This document shows positions 50,201-62,200 of a DNA stretch of 64,000 nt, piece by piece. The stretch comes from Phorcus lineatus (taxonomy: Eukaryota > Mollusca > Gastropoda > Trochida > Trochidae). The stretch covers positions 22,457,911 through 22,521,910 of the forward strand of contig OV121085.1 of assembly GCA_921293015.1 (NCBI GenBank). The letters run 5' to 3'. The position numbers were made by a program, and so were the translations under genes. The stretch's first letter is position 1. Every line of letters begins with the position of its first letter. A model generated the notes under the pieces. The model did no database searches. It was not told where the DNA came from and saw only the letters and a list, made by a program, of their open reading frames with translations.

Positions 50201-53200
50201 AACAGCATGAAGATGTTTTGATAAGACTGTAGGCATTCTTCCATGTAGGCATTAGTGAACGCCACCGCACCAACACCCTTCAGACAACTATTAGAACGCT
50301 ACATGCTGTACTTCTAAATAAACTCAACAATCAGGGTCCCTTTTTAATCAACCGATGCCTACCCAGAGAAGTTATGTTCTGCTTTATTATTATCCTTCCA
50401 AATGTATGATTCATCATAGATACACCTCGTATACATTTGCGATATTTGTAAACGTAGAAGTGATTTAAAAAAGAAGTGTCAATCTGAGGTGTGTAAGAAA
50501 TATCTTAGGAACCTGATCTCCGAGTCTGGTGTAGTTGTCCCACGGCACCTTGTTATCCACCGCCTCCCTCTTTGTCAGGTTGGGTGGGGAGTACACTAGA
50601 CGCAGCGACCCCTTCTCTTCCACCTCCTCGCCTCCCTGCCCCTGTAGGAAGGCAGTCAGCCAGTCCGCCGCCTCGTCCCCGCAGTCCACAACCGACATGG
50701 CCGTGCCGTAGATTCTGCCGAGCAAATACTTTTGTTCCTAACACACGGCAATCGACTATAAAGTGAAACACAAAAATGAACAAAATGTAATGCTTGCGGG
50801 ACGTCAAAATGAGGGTGACCAGCATATCTGGCCAACTGGCAACAACAGGCTATCAACACGTAAAGGTTCAAGATATCTAGTGCCAAAGGATATCTGGCCA
50901 ACTGGCAACTACAGGCTATCAACACGTCAAGGTTCAAGATATCTAGTGCCACAGGATATCTGGCCAACTGGCAACTACAGGCTATCAACACGTTTTATTT
51001 AGAATTTATACTACAAGCGTACTAGTGTGTCATTACATGTTTGTGAGTTTCCTAAAGATCTCATGCCAAGCATATGAAAAAATAAGTGTCTGGATTTTTG
51101 TGTGCGTCTGTATAAAAAAATGAGATTGGATTATTAATTCATTATGCCCGTCAATGAAAGCATCACCTATTTTCTAAGTGTGAAAAAAATTGTCGTTGTC
51201 ACTCCAAGAACGCATGTCATTATCACTAGAACGTGTTTCCTCCATATTTTGACGATTGTTGTACTATTGCACGTACAACATCTATGTCACTGACGATGAC
51301 TGATAAGAAGTGCTGGGTACCTTTGATTTCTTGTATATACTCACCTGCAGCTCACGATCCGACTTGGGTCCGCGTCGAGCGTCAGAGAGGGCATGCCAGG
51401 CGCGTCAAGTCTTAGTCGACCTTGTTCGAGGGGTGTGGGGGAGATGAGGAGGAGACGCCCCTCCGTCTTGGTGCTCAGCATATGCCCGTCTCTCGTCACC
51501 ATCCAGTGTCTGCGGAGTGTTGGCAGTCTCGTGTAGTGTTATCGACCTTGTGCCCCGACCCAACAAAACTCTACTCGATATACCAAGAATAAGCTACTTT
51601 TTCGGCTTGTAATATTGGAACTTCCTCAAATAGATATTAACTTAATAAGGTTAACATTTTGTTTTCAAAGTATTCAGTTTGGAGATGGAGTTTGAAGGAA
51701 ATATCATGTTGGTTTCGTTCCCCGCGAAGCGTATTTAAAAAAAGGTAAAACAATGGCATCTCTTCACACAAAGCTCATGACATATCCTTCTACGCTAACC
51801 TCTGTTTCATTTCGATCACTCTATCAACTTCAAATCAATCAACTTTACAACTATATGGAGTAACTTTACATAAATGCACTATATTTGAAAATCTGGTATG
51901 TACAATCCACTGATTATATATGCTGACAATATGGCATATTTACAGTCATAATGATAGGGAGAAATTTACATAAATTTCGTGATTGTAAAATATTGTTAGA
52001 TTCAAATAAGACTTACATTCTATAATAATTAGGGTTGTTTCCAAAATAATGTTTCAAATAAATACTCCTGGAGATCGATGTCAGATTTGGTACAAAACTG
52101 ATAGGCAATGGATTCAAACTCGATTTTGGAAGGACTTGATTGGCCAAATGTTTGTTTTGAGTTATTGTCGTGTGGTTTTTGTCCGAAAGTTTTTTTTTCT
52201 CATGCGTGTTTATTGATAATTTTTTTAACAATAAATTTAAAAACAGTTTAAAGAATTGTGCAACTCTTTTGGTTCCTCTCATAAAATAACAGAGTTGTCA
52301 GCATATAGTTGCACAATAAGACAAACAAAAATGTAGGGGGCCTACCTATCATCATCATGTGGTAGCGTTACTCCTTCAAAATCATTCCTTTCCTAAAACC
52401 TGATGATCATCAAGCAGTACCTCCGTCTTTCCAACAAAAGTAGTTTGTGTTTGTCTATCATTGTTGTGTATAATCATGGAATATGTATTATCCCTGAAAT
52501 TTTCTGTGATTATTTATATTCCCTGATTCACTCAGTGATTTTGTATATTCCTTGAAATTTCTAATCACATCTTGAGGCGGTGCTTGTTCTGTGTCTGGTT
52601 CTGATGCGTGAGTTCGGGAGATGATGCTCAGCAGATCTTCTTCAGTTTGGAGTCTTTATATGATTTCTGCTGGAAGACTGGGTGTTGAAAGACCGACCTT
52701 TGCATCAGAACCGGGGAGAACAGCAAAGGGAGTTCTCTTGATACCACTATGGTAACTGGAGTATTTCTTGTACTGGACAAACTGCAGACCATCAGTTCAT
52801 TCAGTTGTGTTGTTGTCGGATAACCAGCCTGTGAGCATATCCTTAACATCGCTGTTGGCTCTCTCTACAGAACCTTGAGACGTGGCCATATAGTTGTCTT
52901 AGTTCAACAATAATCTGAGCAGTGAATTCTAATCCATTATCACTTTGCAGGATAGATGGAGCGCCAAGCATAAAACATATGTCTAACAACTGGAATGCTA
53001 CCTCTTATTCCATGTATTAAAGGTTATTGAGGTTGGAATTGAATTAAAAAAACAGCTATCAAAGGCGTAATAAAGTTTAATAAAGTTCTGTTCTGTTCTG
53101 TTGTGCAGGTAATTGGTAAAGAATAAAACGTTTTTTCTTCCATCGATAGATTCCTTTAATGCCCCGAAGTTAGCAAAAAGCTTGTCGAAAGCGATATGTG

Positions 53201-56200
53201 CTTCCTTATTATTTTTTGATAATGAATTAATAATTTCACAAAATCATCAGGCCATTTTGACAACATATTACTTAAAATGACACAGAATATGTTTCCTAAA
53301 TTTTGTATGTGGTTTAATATGAACCAAAATACCATTTGTCCTGAGGTTTTCTAAAGTTCAAACCGCCTTTCTAAAGTTCCATTTTTAATTCTTAACTGTA
53401 AAAATTATGATATTTTCTTGTTTTCTTGACAGTCGAAAAACGACCATACAAATGTTAAGAAATCGAAATTCTGCTCCCATATTACATTACATATTACATT
53501 TGCCAATCGACTTTCTTAACCCTATCCACCCCTATTTGTCTTGATGTTTGCTGTAAATAAGAATCAAATTACGTTTCAATCACTGACGGGCGCCATTGTC
53601 CGGTCTTCGAACATAAATTACGACTTTCACCTGTTTCACCTGGACCGCTACCTTAATACCGTCGATTCGCCTTCAGGCGCTATCACTGGTTGAATACTTT
53701 TAGATAATTCATAAGTCATAGGTTACAGTGCGTAGCTTTGAGTGATGTTAGAACCCATGGTAACAAAGTCGAGCGGCGGCGCATTCGTTTTACCCAAAAC
53801 AAGGATGGGTAGACACACTCTTTAAAACGCAGCAGTGCGTTGAAAGCAAGAGCCTTCGGGAAAGTTGGACAATCCGGAGAAGCCACTTTTAACCTCCCAT
53901 ATGGAATGGTTGAATCCTTGGTTTTGCTCACAGACAGACAAGCCTTCTTATTTACGTCTCAATTGTTATTAAAGAGCCACTACGTGATTTTCATATCATA
54001 TTATTTAACTTTGATACGAAGCTATATGTCATATGTGGTGATATGAAATTAAAAAAATCCTAAATTTTCATGTCCAAAAGACATATATATATATATGACA
54101 AATTCTGGTTTTCCATGAAAATCTAAAAACAGCCTTATAATTGCACAGAGGTGTAGATTTCACGTCCAATATCCATGGATACTAGTTATATAACCTAACA
54201 AACACTATGAACTCCTAACTGCCCTCCTGGCTGTTTTATACAGGTCTCCAAAATTACGTTTGACTATTTGACGCGCACCACTGTCCGGTTTTCGATCATA
54301 ATTGCGACGTTTTACCATCATTTTCTCACTGTAAAAATTTCAATAAGCTTTAAAATGTGTCTTTTTGGTAACAGTTGATAATTCGCGATCAAATGACACC
54401 ATTGATTAAGTTTGGCATATGTGACTCTTTAAGAACCATAAGCCAAGCGATAGATGAGAGATGTACTATTTTAAAACAGAATGAAATATTATTAAGGAGG
54501 TCAGTATTATTTGTACACGGAATAACAACGATGCTGTTATACAGATCTTGGCGCGACACAAAGTAAAATAATCACCTATGTAGATCGGGTCTCATTTTGT
54601 TTAACAATTACTACGTTACACGTTAAATTGACATTGTTCGGTTGAAGTAGTCCCTGGGATCGAGGCAAAAATCTTTTGATCATGGATGTTGTGAAAACGG
54701 TGTTATTTTAAGAGATTGTGAGGATGATTTTGCATAAAAGTGAAGTGAGTGAACTATGGGGAAACGAAGGAACAAATGGTACTTGAGAGAAATGAGTGTA
54801 TCTTAGACTGACCATCTAAATAGATCAATGACATCATTTCATAATACATAATGATAACAACCACTAGTCTGTGCGTCACGTCCTACCGTTGATGGTTTCA
54901 TTTTCAAAGGACAAAGTTATGTCACAATTCTGGACAATAAAAAGTCCTAACCTGGCTAATCTGTGTAACATCCCTATTTAGTAGTTATGAACTTGGGTTT
55001 ATACGTTGGATGAAACAAATTTGTGAAATTCGGCCGTTTTGGGGCAAAATTCAGAGTTTTTTGCATCCTGAAGATTTGACCTAAACAAGGCTCAATACCA
55101 CCTAGGTAACTTAAATACCAAGGTAGAAGTTTCCAAGTCACACTTACTCGAATAATGCCCCAGAAACGTTTCTTTCAGCACCCGCTTACCCCCGTGGTTA
55201 TATTGGAGGTCCGGGTTTTACTCGAGGAAATACGGTATCCATTGATTTAAGTTTATAGTTTTCACATCGTTAGAAAAAAGTGTATTCTGAAAAAACACAT
55301 TTTTCTTTATATCCTATCAAATCCTTTTCAAAATAGACAACACTACGAATTCGTCATAGATCACTGTGTGTAAGAGGTTGTAGATCACTGTGTGTAAGAG
55401 GTTGTAGATCACTGCATGTGTGTAAGAGGTTGTAGATCACTGTGTGTAAGAGGTTGTAGATCACTGTGTGTAAGAGGTTGTAGATCACTGTGTGTAAGAG
55501 GTTGTAGATCACTGTGTGTAAGAGGTTGTAGATCACTGTGTGTAAGAGGTTGTAGATCACTGCATGTGTGTAAGAGGTTGTAGATCACTGTGTGTAAGAG
55601 GTTGTAGATCACTGTGTGTAAGAGGTTGTAGATCACTGTGTGTAAGAGGTTGTAGATCACTGTGTGTAAGAGGTTGTAGATCACTGTGTGTAAGAGGTTG
55701 TAGATCACTGCATGTGTGTAAGAGGTTGTAGATCACTGTGTGTAAGAGGTTGTAGATCACTGTGTGTAAGAGGTTGTAGATCACTGTGTAAGAGGTTGTA
55801 GATCACTGTGTGTAAGAGGTTGTAGATCACTGTGTGTAAGAGGTTGTAGATCACTGTGTGTAAGAGGTTGTAGGAGGTGACAATGAATTGTTTCGGGAAA
55901 ATAGTGTATAATGTAACGATCAAAATGAGTATTATGGTATTAAATTACAGAATTCACAAGGTCAGAGAAAAGTTTACATTTTAAACCAAATGTTGACATT
56001 CATTATCACTAGACCGAACTAATGATGGACAGTAGTTGACATTGTAATGTGAACAAAAGTCTGAGGGGTTAATCTAATCATGAAAACCTCAAACATCTGT
56101 CTTATTATTTTTGCAAAAATATGTAGCAAAGCCAAAGCTGATCTGAAAAAAACATAAACCCTGTAGCACCATAGTTTGGTGTTGAAGATTTTTATACATT

Positions 56201-59200
56201 GTTCTTCAGGTACACTACATAAATCGCCATAACTGTCCAGTGTGTGTGCTTGAGACCAAACGATCAAACCTTATCATATTCCCTCAATCATCGATCAAAA
56301 TGAAAAAAAATTCTCAAAATTGTGTAGCTGTCTCCCACACTCTTATATATTTGCTCTCTAATCTGACATCATGTGAAAATAATCTTTGTAGGCAAAAACA
56401 TCCTTAAAAATAGCTAAAATAGTTTTTCAGCAACAAATCATTTCCTACCATCCTCTCCTGCCCTAAAAATCGGACCTTGCTTTACCACCCTTATCGATAG
56501 CATATAAACCCAATTGACATTATCTCCCGTTTACAGAATATACTTCGGTTAGACAGAGGGACCACTGAAAACGCAAGGTATCAGGTGTTTGATTTCAAAA
56601 CAACTGAATACACAGCCACACGACAGTGAAATTACTGAAATCGCAAGGTATCAGGTTTCCGACTGACTGCACTACATATACCATGCCGAGAGAAATATTT
56701 CAGTGGTTATCTTTTGCTTTCTAATTTTGTTATCATTATGATTTTTTCTTTTTTATAATCAACTTTTTATTCCAGTAACCCTGTTACAATTAGGACTGCT
56801 ACCCAGGGTAGTAGAAGTCCAAATGACAATTAACATAATGGAGAGTTCAAGATTTCTGTTGGGTTTTTTTTTGCACAAGACAAGGACAACACAATCACTC
56901 ACTCATTCACTCTCTTATCTCGTCATTGCATATACTTAAACTTAAAAGGTCAAGGTCAAACATTTCATTCATAACGACTATTGTGTTAATTCATCGACAT
57001 GATATATTAACACTCTGAGGTTGTGACATAATTAAAATCATAAAGTATTACATGATGGACACAAGAAGCAAAAGTTCAAGTCAGATTACTTTGAATTTAC
57101 GATATCATGATACAACATCCATTTCTGATAAAAACTGTCTTGTTTACTTTTACTAAAAGCAATCTGTTTTTCAATGATATACCTATTATAGATATACTGT
57201 CTAAAATGATTAAAACTTAAAGAGGTTTTTAAAACCCTCCATTTATATATGAAAAATTTTGCTAAGAGCAACAGCAAATCAAACACATCATCAGTATACA
57301 TATTCTTTCTCAACCCAAACACAATAAACTGTAGGTCAAAGTTCATGTTATGAACATGTGGGCATTTGTCTTTAAGTGATTTAAAAAAAACATTGCCAAA
57401 AAGTTTGTGCATGCTGACAGTCCCAAAAGAGGTGTCTTATGGTTTCAACTTCAGAGTGGCAAAATGTACATAGGTTGTTTTCAGCAATTTTAATCTTAAA
57501 CAGGAAAGAATTTGTTGACAAGATACCATGAATAATTCTACACTGAAACCAACCCAATTTCGTATCTAATGTTGTCTTGATAGGGTGCAAATATATTTTT
57601 TCCCAGTCTAATTCAGTAAGAACACACTCTTCCCAGGTTTGTTTGAACTTCAAATAAACATCACATGCACCTAAAGTGTAATAATAGCATTTAGCACCTT
57701 TTTTGACCGACATTAGTTTTTGAATGACAGGATTGTCATCTAGTTGTTTAAAAGAAGTAGGTTGGCCGATTTTTAATTTTGACTGATAACTTTTGATCGC
57801 CATGAGAAGACCATTATAGTGAAGAAAATTCACATCAAGTTCAAAGGTATTTTTAAATTCTTCAAGGGAACGGTAAGTACCATTTGACTTGACAAAATCA
57901 GGAATCTGGCTGACACCTCTCTCAAACCAAGCAGAAAAGAAAATTACCTCTTTACCAACTTTCAGATTGTTGTTATAAAAAATTGGTTCTGTTATGAATT
58001 CATTAAATGAATTCGGCTGGATCTTATGTGAAAATTTGCCAAATGCATATATACAATCACTCCAAAATGTATTTTTAATAGCTTTAGCCAGTTCACTTGG
58101 AAAAGAGTTACCAAATACACCTACATTTTGTAGTCCTGGGGTGGAAGCATAGCATAACGGTTCCATTTTGATTCATGACCAACGTCCAGCAACTTCCTCA
58201 TCCATGACAACTTTAAAGAATTGACATAACAGAAGGATTCCACCATACCAATACCACCCTCTTTCACAGGTTTACAAGCAACAACTCTTTTGATCTTGTC
58301 AGGTTTCCTGCTCCAGAGAAATTTGAAAAGCATTTTGTTTAATTCATGAAGAAAGTTTCCTGGGGGGTTGGGCAGAGTTAGAAAAAGATAGTTTAATTTT
58401 GAAATTAGCAATGATTTTATTATAGCAATTCTGCCAAGTGGTGTGATTATTCTTTTCATCCATTTGTTGATTATTAGTTGAATTTCATATAGTTTATTTT
58501 CAAAATTCTTCTTAGAAACAACAGATAAATCTACTGAAAAAAACACCCCAAGGAGTTTAAAGTACTCTGGATCCCACTGAATATTTAAAGATGGTAAGTA
58601 TCTGACTGAACAATTCCTTCTTGAGCCAATCCAAATCACTTGAGACTTATCATAATTAATCTTAAGTCCTGAAATATCAGCAAAACCATTTAAAGTGTCA
58701 ACCGTAGCCTCAAAAGACTTCCGAGAACCATCTAGAATAAACTCTGTATCATCTGCATACTGCGTCAGCAAGTACTCTTCATTATTTACTGAAATTCCTT
58801 TAATATCAGGATTTTTTCTTACAAGACAAGCCAGGATCTCTACACAAAGGATGAAGATATATGGTGACAGAGGATCACCTTGTCTACAGCCCCGTTCTAC
58901 AGAAAACCAAGGAGACAATGTGCCATTAATGTTCAAACAAGATCTTGCATCACTGTAAAGGATATTGAACCACTTTATGATGTCCTCTCCAAATCCAAAA
59001 AAGGATAATGTTTTATTTATGAATGACCATGAGACAGAATCAAATGCTTTCTCAAAATCTATTAAAAACAACATGCCAGGAATGTTATTGCATTCTGTAT
59101 AATTCATCAAATCATAGATTAATCTTATGTTGTCACCAATATATCTGTTCGACATGAAACCAGTTTAAACAGTACTGATCAATTTTGGAAGCACACGTTT

Positions 59201-62200
59201 GAACCTCTCAGCTATAACCGATGAAAGAAGTTTATAAGCAGTATTAAGGAGTGAGATAGGTCTCCAGTTTTTAAAAAAACGCTTAGGTTTATCTCCTTTC
59301 GGAATGCAAGTAATAATACCTTGCTTCTGTGTCACTGAAAGATTACCATTTGCAAAGCTATAATTAAATGACCTCAACAAGAAAGGGTATAAATCTTTCC
59401 AGAAGAACTTATAGAATTCATCTGAACCTGGACTCTTATTGTTTTTTGCCTTCTTTAAACATTTCAAAACTTCATCATAAGTCACAGGACCTTCTAAAGA
59501 ATTAGATTCTTCCTTGTTGAGTCTGCAAAATTCATCCTCAGAAAAAAGTTCATCAAGGTTACAATCTTTCACCACATGCTCCTTGGAAGAATACAAGCTT
59601 TCATAAAAAGATTTTGCTTCAAGAACAATTTCTTTTGTACTCTCAATAGTAGAACCATCTTCCAGCTCTAGTTCAGACATACCTTTACTCACAAATTTCC
59701 TATTTTCTAAGTTGCAGAAGTAACGACTAACCTTTTCTCCTTCATCAATCCACTTGACCCTTGACCGAATAATAATGCCCTCCATTTTTGCTTTTCCGAT
59801 CTCTTCTAATTCTTTTCTCTTTTCCTCTAATTCCTTATTTTCTGAAAAGTTACTTTCCAAAAGCTTAATGTTATCAAGTAAATCTCTTTCTTTTTTGCAT
59901 TTACTTTTTTTCAGAAATGATGAATATGAAATTGACTTTCCTCTGATTTCCATTAAAAGGGTTTCCAAAAATAACTGGTCATTGACCTCAAATTCAATCT
60001 CAGATAAGTTGACTCCACCAATATCACTGTCATGGCCTAAAGATTTGGCATATTGTTTGACAACACTACTTATGGTTTCCTTGATGGACAAAACATATTT
60101 TGAATCCCTTAAAAGAGAATTATTGAATTTCCAGTAGGTATTTTTTATTTCATCTTTTTCAGAAAACTTCATTTTAATATCAATAAGTGAATGGTCTGTC
60201 CTGTACAGATAAATGCAAGAGGCTAACATTCTCTTGGTAATCAAATCCGGAAGTCGTGCAATTGTCACGTGATCGGCTGACAGTCATGTGATCTTTCACG
60301 TCGTTAATTGATTCACAATCACAAAAATTCGAAAATGCATGAAATTGTCTCATAAGTCCGAGAAACATAGTTACGTTAACTTGATTTAGGACTGGAAACT
60401 TTGGTAACAGTCAGTACTTCCACATACATATTCAAGATTGCGCCAAGATCGAAACGTCACACGTGTAGTGATCCACTGGTAGTCATGTGATAGATCCAGG
60501 TCACGTGATTATATATATATATGCTAAACACAGCTCAAATGTCATTATACATTTTGATTAATGATAATTATTGATAAACAGAAAGTTTCAATGCTTCAAT
60601 GTGTACTTACACTTGCCAAAAGAATGACACACTACAACAACCTTATAAAATAATTCACACGATGTCCAAACACTGAGCCAAAGATAATCACGCACCATCT
60701 AGCCTAATTTCAATCGTACACTTTTTCTTCGAGTCCCACAGGTTTCCATGAATTCCCCGCTCCACCTTCGCGAATCTCTAGAACAATCTTCACCTATGGT
60801 GTCATCGCAATATACATATAATTAATTTTCTAACAACATAAATACTGCACAAGAATGCACCATTCAAGACATATTACATTTATAAAAACCTAATGCAATT
60901 CCTATCTGCTGGTAATTTATTCCTAGACGAGATTTCATAATAAGAGTGAATTTGGTTTTCAAAGAAGTAAGAATAACCTCTTTTTGAGTGATTGCTATTA
61001 GTTGACACTTAGCCTCACATATAAGTTTTAGTCTTACAGGCCCAAAACTAGATCTATTCCCTAGGTGCAAGGTACCTCCCCTAAATATTTCGGATTAGGG
61101 GGTGCAGCAGTTCCGGAGGGGTAGTCGACAAGGTCACATATTTACGGACGTAATAACGCTTCAAATAACGCTAAAATTCCCCCGAAAAACAACATGTGCC
61201 CGTAATGGGCTGAATTCTGTTATCATCCCTTGCGGCTATGATTAGAGAGCCACTCCGTGATTTTCATAACATATTATTTACCTTTGATACGAACCTAAAT
61301 GTCATAAGTGGTGATATAAAATAAAAAAATCTTAACTTTTCATGTCCAAAAGACATATATATGACAAATACTGGTTTTCCATGAAAATATAAAAACAGCC
61401 TTATAAATGCACAGAGGTGTAGATATCACGCCCAATATTCATGGATACTAGTTAGTAGTTATATAACCTAACAAACACTATCAACTCCTAACTGCCCTCC
61501 TGGCTGTTTTAGATAAGTCTCCAAAATTACGTTTGACTATTTGACGCGCGCCACTGTCCGGTTTTCGATCATAATTGCGACGTTCTACCTTCATATTGTC
61601 ACTGTAAAAAAACCCAATAAGCTTTGAAATATGTCTTTTTGGTAACAGTCGATACTTCGCGATCAATTGACACCATTGATTAAGTTTGACATATATGACT
61701 CCAACAACTCACGGAGTGGCTCTTTAAATTTTCGTTTTGTATTCAAACTTGAAGTTTCAATGTTGCAGTTTGTTATTAGAGAAGGAAATATGCTATCAAA
61801 TAAGTTCATTTGAATCATTTGGAACTTCTCATTTTTATATTTGTTTTATATGCCGTTATTTGGCCCCTTCATTTAATTTTGGTCAAGAAATGAGTAAGTA
61901 AAAGGTAAAATAATGCCTTAAGTATGTTCATACATTGGTGATGCAAAAATGCATAAATATCCAGAAAATACCCTTTGAACCCAAGATCTATGTATAAGTA
62001 ATTATATCGTTTGTAGTGTTGAGATAAAATTGCATTTAAACTTTCGAAAAATAGAACCGACATTCACAGTGAAATCCTTGTTCAGTTACAAACCAGTGAA
62101 CAATTAAAGCGACCTAGAAAATGTTGTTTGAGTAAAAAATGTCAAGTTTATAAATAGAGATTATTACCCGAGGCATTTTCAACTCGACAAATCGACCGAT

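Noticed and set aside
55353-55874. CRISPR-like regular repeat array
   Set aside because: Units are directly abutting 24-mers with no unique spacers, in a eukaryotic intron.
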